Positions 16,122 to 26,000 of a stretch of 64,000 nucleotides of DNA are shown here, one piece after another; the first letter of the stretch is position 1, and the number at the start of each line of letters is the position of its first letter. The position numbers and the translations under genes were made by a program. The stretch is from an uncultured beta proteobacterium (GTDB lineage: Bacteria; Pseudomonadota; Gammaproteobacteria; Burkholderiales; Burkholderiaceae_C). The DNA lies in assembly GCA_903823025.1 (NCBI GenBank), contig CAIJRK010000044.1, positions 62,001 to 126,000 on the forward strand, given 5' to 3'. A model generated the notes under the pieces. The model did not search any database. It saw only the letters and a program-made list of their open reading frames with translations, and was not told where the DNA came from.

Positions 16122-17753
16122 ATGAACAACATGACTGTACGAGCCAAACTGGCCTGGGCGTTTGGTGGATTGTCGATGCTGGTCCTGCTGATTGCAGGGG
16201 TGGCTGTGACAATGCTGGGTGACGCCGACGAGCGTTTTGACGCCTACGTCGATGGCATCAGTGCCCGCTCCAACACGGCCCATTTGGTACGCGAGGCCAT
16301 TGATCTTCGCGCCATCGCGGTGCGCAATCTGGTGCTGGTGACCAAGCCCGAAGATGTCGCCATTGAAAAAGAAGTGGCTACCAAGGCGCACGCAGATGTG
16401 GTCAGCCACTTGGTTAATTTGAAAAAAATGTCTGAACAGACAAACGTCACGGAGGATGTTCGTCGCATGGTCAGGGAGATCGAAAAAATCGAGCTGGCTT
16501 ATGCGCCCGTAGCCCTTGGTATTGTCGAACTTGCACTGAACAAGAGGACCGAAGAAGCCATTGCCAAAATGAATGACGAGTGTCGTCCTTTGTTGGCTGC
16601 CCTGGTCAAAGTTTCCAACGAATATGCCAACTACGCCAACGAACGTTCGGCCAAATTGGTCGATTCGGCTAACGCAGATTATTTGGCACAAAGAAACTTC
16701 TTGATCTTCGGGTGTTTGGTTGCGCTTGCTGCCGCCCTGGTCGCCGGGGTGCTCATCACGCGCAGCCTGACTCGGGCACTTGGCGGCGAGCCAGCCGACT
16801 TGTGCGATGCCGTCAGCCGTGTCGCCGATGGGGATCTAACGACACGATTGCAGGTGCGCAGCGGTGACACAACGAGTGTGCTGGCGGCGGTGCAGCGTAT
16901 GCAAGCGTCGCTGATTCGCGTTGTCTCAACTGTGCGAATTGGCGCACAAAGCGTGTCCACTGCCTCGGCTGAAATCGCTTCAGGCAACCACGATTTATCG
17001 TCCCGCACCGAGCATCAAGCCAGCGCGCTAGAGGAAACAGCGTCGTCCATGGAGCAACTCAGCGCCACCGTCAAGCAAAACGCTGACAGCGCCCGCCAAG
17101 CCAACCAACTCGCCCTGAGTGCCAGCACCGTAGCCGTGCGCGGTGGCGACGTCGTCGGTCAAGTGGTCGAGACCATGAAGCACATCAACGACTCTTCCAA
17201 GCGCATTTTTGACATCATCAGCGTGATTGACGGCATCGCCTTTCAGACCAACATCCTGGCCTTGAATGCCGCTGTCGAAGCCGCCCGCGCCGGGGAGCAG
17301 GGTCGCGGCTTTGCCGTGGTGGCCAGTGAAGTGCGCAGCCTGGCTGGGCGCAGTGCCGAAGCCGCCAAGGAGATCAAGCGTTTGATTGGTGCCAGCGTCG
17401 AGCGTGTCGAGCAGGGCACGGCGTTGGTCGATCAGGCCGGTATGACCATGACCGAGGTGGTGAGCAGCATTCGCCGGGTAACCGATCTGATGGGCGAGAT
17501 CAGTGCCGCCAGCACTGAACAAAGCCAGGGTGTCGCGCAGGTCGGTGAGGCCGTCGTCCAGATGGATCATGTGACGCAGCAGAACGCGGCGCTGGTGGAG
17601 GAAATGGCCGCAGCAGCAAGCAGCCTTAAATCGCAGGCGGCTGATTTGGTCGGAACAGTGGCGGTGTTCAAAATTGATACGACTAATCTTGTGGACCGCC
17701 TCCGGCCCTCAGGCTCGCAGCTGTCGCTTACGGGAAAAGGTCGGTTTACCTAA
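16122..17753 (+). CDS. Methyl-accepting chemotaxis protein with 4-helix-bundle sensor
   Basis: A 543-residue receptor. An N-terminal transmembrane helix (about 9-32) leads to a periplasmic four-helix-bundle type sensor and then a second helix (about 190-212) and HAMP. The methyl-accepting domain contains the highly conserved tip [20 protein letters not shown] followed by [20 protein letters not shown]. The longer frame begins at 16077, but ATG 16122 gives a normal receptor start ([14 protein letters not shown]). Signal unknown. It links to CheA/CheW, which are not in the window. The GEMM riboswitch upstream may place it under c-di-GMP control. Confidence 0.92.
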   Translation: MNNMTVRAKLAWAFGGLSMLVLLIAGVAVTMLGDADERFDAYVDGISARSNTAHLVREAIDLRAIAVRNLVLVTKPEDVAIEKEVATKAHADVVSHLVNLKKMSEQTNVTEDVRRMVREIEKIELAYAPVALGIVELALNKRTEEAIAKMNDECRPLLAALVKVSNEYANYANERSAKLVDSANADYLAQRNFLIFGCLVALAAALVAGVLITRSLTRALGGEPADLCDAVSRVADGDLTTRLQVRSGDTTSVLAAVQRMQASLIRVVSTVRIGAQSVSTASAEIASGNHDLSSRTEHQASALEETASSMEQLSATVKQNADSARQANQLALSASTVAVRGGDVVGQVVETMKHINDSSKRIFDIISVIDGIAFQTNILALNAAVEAARAGEQGRGFAVVASEVRSLAGRSAEAAKEIKRLIGASVERVEQGTALVDQAGMTMTEVVSSIRRVTDLMGEISAASTEQSQGVAQVGEAVVQMDHVTQQNAALVEEMAAAASSLKSQAADLVGTVAVFKIDTTNLVDRLRPSGSQLSLTGKGRFT

Positions 17754-17755
17754 TC

Positions 17756-17785
17756 CCCGAAGCTTGAATCAATAATTCGGGTTTT
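17756..17785 (+). terminator. Possible terminator after the chemoreceptor gene
   Basis: CCCGAA at 17756-17761 can pair with TTCGGG at 17776-17781, followed by TTTT. The stem is six base pairs with a 14-base loop, so this is a weak candidate and is listed mainly because it lies just after the gene's stop. Confidence 0.35.
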
Positions 17786-18488
17786 CGAGTCCATGCAGAT
17801 TGAGTTGATGGTTTACCGTGCTCTGGCTACGCACGAGGGCGTGGCGTAGGGCAACCCAAAGTAGTTTTTTGCGCCTTGGTGTTCGCCTTTTTACTCAAGG
17901 GATACTGGATTTGAAGACCACACGAGCGCACCCAGAATTCAACCGGATAGAACAGACTCAAAAACCTTGTCGTCGGCAGCGTATAGCAAGGAGTACCTTC
18001 TACTCAGCCATTACCCGACTGATGGACGGCTTCATGTCTGTTAAATAAAAAATTATTCTCAGCCTGGCCGTTACTTTTTTCCGTCAGGCTGAATGTGCTC
18101 TAAAAGTTCAATGACAGAAGCTTTGTCCACCCATGGTTTGACAGTTAGTTTGTGCGAATGAGGCTGTCGCTGCTATTGCAAAAATAGCTCAAAAAATAGT
18201 TTTTTTTACTCACCTGTTGACGGATAAATTGAAATCATCCGCTTGCGTTTATCGGCTCCAATGAGGCGTGAGTCTGAATAACGACCTGTATTTCCAGCCA
18301 TAAATGAGCCTGCAGTCCATGTTTTAAATGATGGTGATCAACATGGATGAGTCTCAGCTACGCATTTTTGAAAAATAGAGAAATTTCTTAATGCCAGTAT
18401 CAAACTCGAATTTTCGGCCTACGGCTGTGATGTAGAACACTGTACTTATATAAGCCGTATGCACAAGCGCTAGGCTACAGAATATAAA
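17786..18488. other. Noncoding stretch, no gene recognised
   Basis: About 700 bases with no convincing gene. A 76-residue open frame at 17818-18048 has no RBS and no family look. Two hairpins are visible: CAGCCTG (18061-18067) with CAGGCTG about 20 bases on, and GCTATT with AATAGC near 18172-18188. Neither is followed by a clear T run. The stretch may hold decayed sequence. Confidence 0.4.
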
Positions 18489-18944
18489 TTATTTTTCTGC
18501 AATAGTTGTTTTTTCTGATGTATTTTGATCTTTCCTATCAGCGATGATAGATTTTCCCATTTCAACGGGTAGTAGGTCAGGGTAGTTGTAGCCTGTGCCC
18601 TTGTTGTGGTCAATGATTGCACCAATACCCCCACCAAAAATAATGTTGCCATACATACTTCCAGCAGCACGGGATATTGCTTTAAGAAGACCATTTTTTT
18701 GACCTTCTTTTTTACATTCAACATTTAAATCCTCGGAAGAACGACGAATATTGACAAATCCAGGCGAATTTGACTCCCAGGTTCCTTTGTCGTTCTGTAG
18801 CTTGCATTGCACACCTTCTATGACTTGAGAATCTTCACCCTTTGTTGTGAGTGAAAGTTGTTGCATCTCGCTGCCAGTGATTGACGCACATCCGGTGCAA
18901 AGAATAACGACCACACCCGCAATCGTTAATTTCAAGCTATTCAT
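18489..18944 (-). CDS. Small lipoprotein, function unknown
   Basis: A 151-residue protein with a signal peptide and lipobox: MNSLKLTIAGVVVILCTGCA, with the lipidated cysteine at C19. The mature part has further cysteines (GVQCKL, NVECKK) and a glycine-rich hydrophobic stretch, NIIFGGGIGAIIDHNKG. This layout resembles small translation-stress or envelope lipoproteins with a glycine-zipper-like segment, but I cannot name a family. The start has AGGGAAA a few bases upstream. It stands alone between noncoding regions. Confidence 0.75.
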   Translation of the reverse strand: MNSLKLTIAGVVVILCTGCASITGSEMQQLSLTTKGEDSQVIEGVQCKLQNDKGTWESNSPGFVNIRRSSEDLNVECKKEGQKNGLLKAISRAAGSMYGNIIFGGGIGAIIDHNKGTGYNYPDLLPVEMGKSIIADRKDQNTSEKTTIAEK

Positions 18945-19367
18945 GAGTTTCCCTTTAATTTATTTTTAAAAATAGAATCATATCTTGTTATTTATACGAT
19001 AGAGATTTGTTGAGAAGCGCATTCTGGTGGCGTACTCTGACATATAACTGACATTAAAATCAAGGATTGAACTGACAACTTGACGTAATGTGTGTTGCAG
19101 CAAGAAGCCTTCTACTTGGTTGACTAAAAAAATGACTAACCTGTTGAAACCCTATTTTTTCTAATTACTAAGGAATTAATCCTACTCATCGACATCAATT
19201 TTTTCGCATGAGAGATGCAATGTTTGATCTAAATTTAATTTAGCGAAATAAATTTTTTATCCCTACTCATGTAGGAGAGAAAAATTATTTCTCTAGCTAT
19301 AAAATAAGAGAGGCAGTTGATTGCCTTCTTCGAGGCAAAATTGTCAATAATCTTAACGGGAGTTGGA
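18945..19367. other. AT-rich intergenic region between divergent lipoprotein genes
   Basis: No gene is seen. Both flanking genes read outward, so it should hold two promoters. The sequence is clearly richer in A+T than its surroundings. I could not fix -35/-10 pairs with confidence, nor any strong hairpin. Confidence 0.4.
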
Positions 19368-20372
19368 ATGAAATTACTTGGAATTACTTTGAGTTCGTTG
19401 GCTTTGGTCGCGTGCGGTGGTGGTGGCGGCGGAGGTGACAGTGTTGGCGCTACGCCAGATGCATCCACCTCAGTTACTGCTCCTGTAGCGCTTAGTGCCT
19501 TCAATTATGTAGACGCTGGCAAGGAAGTCATGACCGGTGCATCAAGTCTGCAAACTACGGGTAGTTTCACCAGTCAAATTTTCACTGGTGCCTAGGTCGT
19601 GAGTGCGGTGACTGTACCGAGCTTTATCAAAGATAAATTACCTGCTGTTTTGCAACAATTCAGTAAGCAAAAAGCGCAATTTTCAGGCGCAACGCAGACC
19701 GATAGCCTCGTTTGTTCGACGAGTGGAAGAATAGACCTTTCATTTACCGATGCCAACGGAAACAACCAGCCCGACCGAGGCGACTCAGTCACGTTGATGG
19801 CGGTCAACTGTAATGAAAATGGGACTGTGATCAATGGGAATATGAGTCTTCGGTTTGAAAGCGTCAGTGGCGATGTGGACTACCTGCCTTTTGCTATAGA
19901 GATGTCTATCGTAAGCAATGGGTTACGTATGGAAAATGTAGGTGAGAGCATTGTCACAAGTGGCTCGCTTGTCATGAACATGAATGTACAAAGCAGCAGC
20001 CAGCTATCGTTGGGTATCTATGCCTCTAATTTTGTTTCTACCAGTACGGTCAACGGTATCGCCAAAACCTACAAACAAACCAATTTTGCGGTCAATCTTA
20101 ATCAAGATGGCTCATTGACCACGATGACATTTAGTGGTGCCGTTAATGTGCCGAGTTTGGGCGGCAACACCGTCAATGTTCAAACCATTGCCCCCATCAC
20201 CCTCATCAATGGTGGAAATCCTACTTCAGGTCAATTGATGTTCTCCACCAATCAGGGCGGAACTATACGGGTGTTGGCGAACGGTTCCCAGAATGTGGTG
20301 ATGGCGCTGGATTCCAACGCTGACGGCACTTATGAATCGTCATCGACGATTGCCTGGAACGAGTTGTTCTAA
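19368..20372 (+). pseudogene. Lipoprotein gene interrupted by an in-frame amber codon
   Basis: ATG 19368, with CGGGAG upstream, begins a lipoprotein: MKLLGITLSSLALVACGGGG, lipidated at C16. After 75 codons comes TAG at 19593-19595, and the very same frame continues open to the stop at 20370-20372, with no length change. The part after the stop reads as a normal exported protein, with SGRIDLSFTDANGNNQPDRG and a C-terminal SNADGTYESSSTIAWNELF. The complete protein would be about 333 residues. A nonsense mutation, a base error or suppression could each explain it. GTG 19599 could restart translation, but without a signal peptide. The following gene overlaps its end by one base. Confidence 0.75.
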
Positions 20373-21211
20373 TGCTTGTGTCAGGTTTTCGGAAGGAGAC
20401 TTACGGGCAAGGTCTAATTTTTTTGACTTTGCTTGTCACCGCTTATGCCGTCAAAGCCGATGTCTGCAGTCCGGTGACACTTGGCTCGCGTGCAGGTTTG
20501 GAATCTAGCGAGTGGACCGAGTTCTCGGACGCTGGCGCCCGGGTGGTTCGCGAAACGGGCCACTTACGCTCAACAGGTCTTGTTGCCGGGCTGCGCTGTT
20601 CGGCTATCGAGTTTGGCTTGGACTCGTCCAGGAGTCAGGGTCAGCGTCATTATGTCGGTGTGACGAACCGACAAAATTTGGTAGAGACAGTCTCCGATAT
20701 TGATAGCCGTCTGTTGTCCGGTGACTTGATCTATTCGATAAATAGTGATTGGGCTGTTGGTCTTAAGGCTGAACAGCGTACAACGCACCGAACTATCCGG
20801 ACCACATCTGAGGCAGCAGGCTATCCGGAACGATTTGAATCCCTGACATTCTTTAGCGGCGCGAGGTATCGCCATGCGCTCAAGGAGGATCTATTCTTTT
20901 CTGTGGAAGGTTGGTTGGGCCGGGGTGGCCCCGGAACTGTGTGGCTTGATTTGCCTAATGCCGAACCCGCCGAGCTTGCCCTTGGTCGCAGTCACGCGGC
21001 ACAAGTGGGCATCACATTTGGAAAGCGTCATGTGCACCCTTCTGGCAAGGGGTGGGATTGGTCAACGCAACTTAACTACAGCGCCATGACGACTCACGCT
21101 GGCCCGCAGACCGCATTATTTAGAGCGGGGAGGGTTGTGGCGGTTGCCAATCAACCCAAAACCGAGATTAAGACGGTCGGCTTGTACGCCAGCGTTGTGT
21201 ATTCTTTTTAA
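20372..21211 (+). CDS. Putative outer-membrane beta-barrel-like protein, function unknown
   Basis: A 279-residue protein. Residues 1-30 contain a hydrophobic signal (GLIFLTLLVTAYAVKA) and then the mature part begins near DVCSPVTLGS. Alternating polar/hydrophobic strands and a C-terminal phenylalanine (ASVVYSF) fit an outer-membrane barrel. No known family is recognised. The start ATG overlaps the TAA of the preceding lipoprotein gene (TAATG), so the two were probably translated together, and loss of the lipoprotein may matter for its function. Confidence 0.65.
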   Translation: MLVSGFRKETYGQGLIFLTLLVTAYAVKADVCSPVTLGSRAGLESSEWTEFSDAGARVVRETGHLRSTGLVAGLRCSAIEFGLDSSRSQGQRHYVGVTNRQNLVETVSDIDSRLLSGDLIYSINSDWAVGLKAEQRTTHRTIRTTSEAAGYPERFESLTFFSGARYRHALKEDLFFSVEGWLGRGGPGTVWLDLPNAEPAELALGRSHAAQVGITFGKRHVHPSGKGWDWSTQLNYSAMTTHAGPQTALFRAGRVVAVANQPKTEIKTVGLYASVVYSF

Positions 21212-21434
21212 GGTTCCCCGCGCGCCAGCCATCCCGGTAAACCTTGTTCAATGCAGACACACTGACCTTGTCTTTGGGTCGGGTGAACCTGGGGCGACAG
21301 GCTTTCGCCTGCATTTGTAGGACGCGATGTTTCAGGTGCTGAAGTCAGGCGGCATCAGGCCCGTTCACCAGTGATAGGGCAGGATTTTCGATGTACGCCA
21401 AAACGCCGTGCGACGCTTGACCTAAAACCAACAC

Positions 21435-21528
21435 CGGTTTGAAACCTCCGACTTCAGGGGGATAGAATTTATTTGGGAAAAGGGTCGCCTCTTCCCAATT
21501 CGATTTTTCAGGGCATAGACTGAAACAC
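21435..21528. repeat. Dispersed intergenic repeat, copy A
   Basis: Begins CGGTTTGAAA and ends with TGAAACAC. It shares the exact 20-base core at 21459-21478 (GGGATAGAATTTATTTGGGA) with a second copy at 46741-46837, and both ends match too. It lies 39 bases before proC. Role unknown. Confidence 0.7.
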
Positions 21529-21566
21529 AACGCGCCTTTACGGCACTTAACCAACCCAGGATTTTT

Positions 21567-22382
21567 ATGACCAAACGCATTGCATTTATTGGCGGCGGCA
21601 ACATGGCCAGCGCCATCATTGGTGGCTTGATCGGCCAAGGCTTTGAGCCTGAAGATATTGACGTGGTTGAGCCGTTTGCCGAAGCTCAAAACAATCTCGA
21701 AACTATTTATGGCGTCCTCGCTCAAACGCAACCCGGCCCTTTTCTAACGCAGGCCGACATGGTCATTTGGGCTGTTAAACCGCAAATTCTGAAAGAGGCC
21801 ACCTTGCAGGTGCGTGCGCACACCCCAAAGGCTTTGCACCTCAGCATTGCTGCGGGCATCCGCAGTGACAGCATTGCGGGTTGGTTGGGTTCGGAGCGTG
21901 TGGCGCGCGCCATGCCCAATACTCCCGCCCTGATTGGCAAAGGCATCACCGCCCTCTTTGCCCGGCCAGGCGTCACGGCGCAAGACAAAGAATGGGTTGG
22001 TCAGGTGATGACCACCACGGGTGAATTTCTCTGGCTGGACCATGAAGAGAACCTGGATGTGGTGACGGCTATTTCAGGTTCCGGCCCGGCCTACACCTTT
22101 TACTTTATGGAAGCCATGGCCGATGCAGGCACCGAGATGGGCCTGACGCGCGCGCAAGCTTATCAACTTGCCGTGGCCACTTTCATCGGTGCTGGCGAGC
22201 TGGCCCGCGCCTCCAAGGAAACCCCCGAAATTCTGCGCCAGCGTGTCACCTCTCAAGGCGGCACCACACAGGCGGCCATCGCCTCCATGGACAAAGACAA
22301 CATCAAAACCCACTTTATTGAAGCCATGCGGGTGGCCCGCCAGCGTGCTAAAGAGTTGGGTGATGAGTTTGGCGGCGTCTGA
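21567..22382 (+). CDS. proC: Pyrroline-5-carboxylate reductase
   Basis: A 271-residue enzyme that makes L-proline from pyrroline-5-carboxylate with NAD(P)H in the cytoplasm. The N-terminal Rossmann motif is IAFIGGGNMASAIIGGL, the domain joint holds RAMPNTPALIGKG, and the C-terminal dimer domain has AISGSGPAYTFYFMEAM and VTSQGGTTQAAI. Length is standard. It is convergent with the phosphopantetheinyl transferase gene, with 51 bases between the stops, and is probably unrelated to it. Confidence 0.96.
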   Translation: MTKRIAFIGGGNMASAIIGGLIGQGFEPEDIDVVEPFAEAQNNLETIYGVLAQTQPGPFLTQADMVIWAVKPQILKEATLQVRAHTPKALHLSIAAGIRSDSIAGWLGSERVARAMPNTPALIGKGITALFARPGVTAQDKEWVGQVMTTTGEFLWLDHEENLDVVTAISGSGPAYTFYFMEAMADAGTEMGLTRAQAYQLAVATFIGAGELARASKETPEILRQRVTSQGGTTQAAIASMDKDNIKTHFIEAMRVARQRAKELGDEFGGV

Positions 22383-22433
22383 GCTTTTTAATGTTGTGGG
22401 CGACGGCGTGACCCCGCCTCCCGACGCGGGAAT

Positions 22434-23060
22434 TTAGCCTGGCACGGCAATCGCCCCGCCATAGTTTTCAGGCAACCCGAGGGCGCTGACCGAACACGAG
22501 GCCAGTCGATAGGCCAGCGCTGGCGTCCATTCAGTCAAAGCCAAACCGAGACACTTCAGGCCAGCCTCCCAGCGTGACCAAGCTTGCGCAAACGCGGCGG
22601 CACGTTGCGCTGGGGCAAGCTTGGCAAGCTGAGCGCAAACCTGCGGCCCGAGATAGTCGTGCGCCACATTCTCCCAATCGGGCAAGGCGTCCGCGCCCTG
22701 TGCCATTTGCATCACATCGACGCCGATGGACGTGCCTACGTGAATCGCCGCCACCGTCAAACCGGCGGCATGGCTGATTGACAGCCCAATGGGCGTATCA
22801 GGCCAGTCCAGAAAAATTGCGTGTCCAGGTCGTGAAATTAGCGCGATGGCGGTGGCGGGTCGATGCAACAACGACCCCAGTATTTCCTGCAACACGGTGC
22901 GGATGTTCTCCCGGGCTGTGTGTCGAATCGCCGTGTCAGGTGTCACTAGGCTGATGACGGTCAACGCCCGTGCTGAACGCAGTTCAGCCAAAGCCTGGGA
23001 GGCGCCATCAGGCCAAGCATGGACGCGCACCGGTTCACGCATTTCCAAGCGATTAAGCAC
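22434..23060 (-). CDS. 4'-phosphopantetheinyl transferase-like protein, Sfp type, paired with the Pls-like synthetase
   Basis: A 208-residue protein with the two Sfp/AcpT motifs. GLSISHAAGLTVAAI is followed by IGVDVMQ (metal-binding D), and AQAWSRWEAGLKCLG holds the second, with the key glutamate kept but the usual lysine before it replaced by tryptophan. These enzymes move phosphopantetheine from CoA to a carrier serine. Its ATG at 23060 overlaps the stop of the synthetase (23053) by eight bases, so it is almost certainly dedicated to that protein's carrier domain at S582. Confidence 0.82.
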   Translation of the reverse strand: MLNRLEMREPVRVHAWPDGASQALAELRSARALTVISLVTPDTAIRHTARENIRTVLQEILGSLLHRPATAIALISRPGHAIFLDWPDTPIGLSISHAAGLTVAAIHVGTSIGVDVMQMAQGADALPDWENVAHDYLGPQVCAQLAKLAPAQRAAAFAQAWSRWEAGLKCLGLALTEWTPALAYRLASCSVSALGLPENYGGAIAVPG

Positions 23061-26000
23061 GGGCGGGCGCTGCCGGACAACCTTTCCAGCTGGTCGCCGC
23101 CGGGATAAATTCGCCTTTCATCACCAGCGTCAAAGCGCCTAGTTTTGCGTTGTCTGCCACGACCGCGCCATACAGCGCCGCACTGCGCGGCCCCATGTAA
23201 ACGCGGCGGCCAATGATGACGTGATCGACCTTCATCACGCGGTCTTCAAACAAATGGGTTTGCGGGCAGGCCAGTCCGTTGAGTTCGCTGTAGTCACCAA
23301 TCGTGACGCAATCGAATTCGGTGATGTCGGTGGTATCGAGGTAAACACCTTTTCCGATACGGCTACCCAATAGGTTCAACGCAACAGGCAACCAAGGTGT
23401 GCCGCGCAAATAGCGCAAGAAGTTAGGCACAGCAATGCCTTCATACAAATTGGTCACGCCTTCGGATAGCCAGACAAACGGCGTCCACATCGGGACGCTG
23501 CAGGTTTGATAACGCTGCATCAGCACCCATTTGATTGCGGCAATAAAAATGAAGGTGCCCACGCCATACAGCAAACCGGCAGCAGTTAGATAAAACATAA
23601 CGTCGCCCCAGCGACCGTCGCCGGCCAGCGGCATGACATTCAAAACGAGCGTGTAGCCGACCGAAATCACGATGGCGTGCGGGGCAATAATGCGGAAAGC
23701 TTCAATCAGCCCGCGCGCCAATCGGCGAATCGGCGAAGGCCGATAGGTCAAGTGTTCCGGAAAACCACTGGTCTGCTCGCGAGCGGGCAGATTAATAGGC
23801 GGTGAACCGAGCCAAGTATCACCGTCGCGCATTTTGTCATTGGCTGGTGCGCTGGAATGCACGCCAATCAACACGTTTTCCGGCAGCGTCGTGCCATCGG
23901 GAATGTAGGAGCCATTACCGACAAAGCTGCGGCGCGAAATCACCGTGGGCTGCATCGACATCCAGCCGCCGTCGATGTGTTCGTCGCCCAGCATGACGGC
24001 ATCGGCAATGAAGGTTTCATCGCCTAGCGTGAGCATGTCGGGCACCAGTCCGAGCGCCGAAGAAATTTCAGCATCCCGCCCGACTTTAGCCCCCAGCAGC
24101 CGATACCAAAACGGCGCGTACACCGTCGCATAAACGCCGTGTAAAACCGCAAGGCTCGATTCCTGAATCTGATTAACCAGCCATTTGGCGCAATACAAAT
24201 TACTGTGTACCGGCCAACTGCCCGGCTTGAGTCGCGGCAACACCAGCCAGCGAATGCCCGCAGAGAGCAACACCGTGCAAACAATCAACACGCCTGACGC
24301 GGGGAAAGCGAGAAGGAAATACTTGAACAACTGAAACGACACGTCGGCGCTGCGCAAGACGGGAAACCGTTCGACATCGTCGATCCAGTCAATCAGGATG
24401 AAGCTGGGAAATACCGGCAGGAAAAACAAGGTGGTGATCAGTAATGAGCCAAACAAAAAATACACCGTTTCGGCCACCGCCCGTTGGCGTGACAGCGTGG
24501 GTCGCGGTCGATTCGATGCGGGGTCGAAAGCGCCTATATCGCGGGCCGGTGAGCCTTGCCAGATGCGCCCGGCGGGCACGACATCGCCATCGCTCAACGC
24601 CGACTGGCCTTCCAGATGACCGAAATCGCCAATCGAGGTATGGCCTTCCAGAACGGCAAAAGAACCCACGCAGGCTTCGCGCCCCACCGTGACGGCCCCC
24701 AGCCACAACTCGCCATGTTCCACCCGGGCATTCTCAAAATTGACAGCATTGCCAATGCTGCTGCCGTCGCCAATTGTGAGCAAGTCCGGCGCTCGCAAGG
24801 TCATCGACCCAATCACCACGTCGCGGCCAATTTTGGCCCCGAGCGCGCGCAACCACCAAGCGTACATCGACGAGCCGCTCAACAAATAACTGGGGGCGGC
24901 TTCGACCAAACGATCCGCTAGCCACCAACGGTAATAAGTGACACCCCACAGCGGATAACGCCCGGCCTTTAAGCGGCCCACAATCAGCCATTTGCCCGCA
25001 ATCGCCAGTGCAAACTCCAGCAGCGTGGCAATCAAAAACGCCGCTACCGAAGCTGCAATAGCGATGGCGAGCGAGTCATCGGGCTCACCGGTAAAGAAGT
25101 GATAGGTAAAAAACGGGGCCATCCATTGCGCCATGCTCAACGCCACCAGCGCGGGCACGGCCACCGCTTGCGCCACGCCGCAGCGCCAACGCTTGAAGGT
25201 AGAAGGCGGCGTCCAACTGATATCAACGGCTGGCCCGGTCTCATGCGTTTCGGCCAACACCTCGGCGATGCGACCAATGGTGCGGTTCTGATAAATGTCG
25301 CGCACGGTGACGTGGGCGAAACGCGGGTCAGCTCGCAAGGCCGAAGCCAGCCGTGCGGCAAACAGCGAATGGCCGCCAAGGTCGGAGAAAAAATCCGCGC
25401 TGCGAACGATGGATTGGCCTGGAAAGAGCTTGGCCAAGGCAGCGAACAAGACTTGTTCGGCAGGCGTATTGGGCGTGTCCGACTGCGTCGCCTCGCCGGT
25501 TGCCACGGCCAACGGACGCGCCTTGAGCGCCTTGCGATCAATCTTGCCGGAGGTGAGGCGCGGCATGTCAGCCAGCGGCTCAAAATAACCCGGCACCATA
25601 TAAGAAGGCAGCGAGGCTGTCAGCGTGGCGCGCAGGATGGTGTTCGCCAGCGTGACACCTGACTCAAAGACGATGAAGGCGATTAACTGGTCGATTCCCT
25701 CTTCTTGGCGCAGTACCACAGCCACGGTGCCAATGCCGGTTTGCTTGGCCAACGCCGCCTCAATTTCACCCAACTCAACCCGAAAGCCCCGAATCTTCAC
25801 CTGATCATCAGTCCGGCCCAGGCATTGCACACAGCCGTCAGGGTCGATGCGTGCGAGGTCGCCTGTGCGATAGAGACGCGCATCATGCGCCCCGCTGCGC
25901 CAAGGGTTAGCCAGGAATTTTTCAGCCGTCAAATCGGGGCGTCCCAGATAACCCGCCGCAACGCCGGGGCCGGTGATGCACAACTCGCCGACTTCGCCAC

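Noticed and set aside
17818..18048. Plus-strand frame of 76 residues
   Set aside because: No RBS and no conserved look; the region seems noncoding or decayed.
18060..18095. CAGCCTG/CAGGCTG hairpin
   Set aside because: It lies far from any gene end and has no following T run, so not called a terminator.
24389..24706. Various frames within the Pls-like gene
   Set aside because: Antisense or alternate frames of the long minus-strand gene at 23053-27111.
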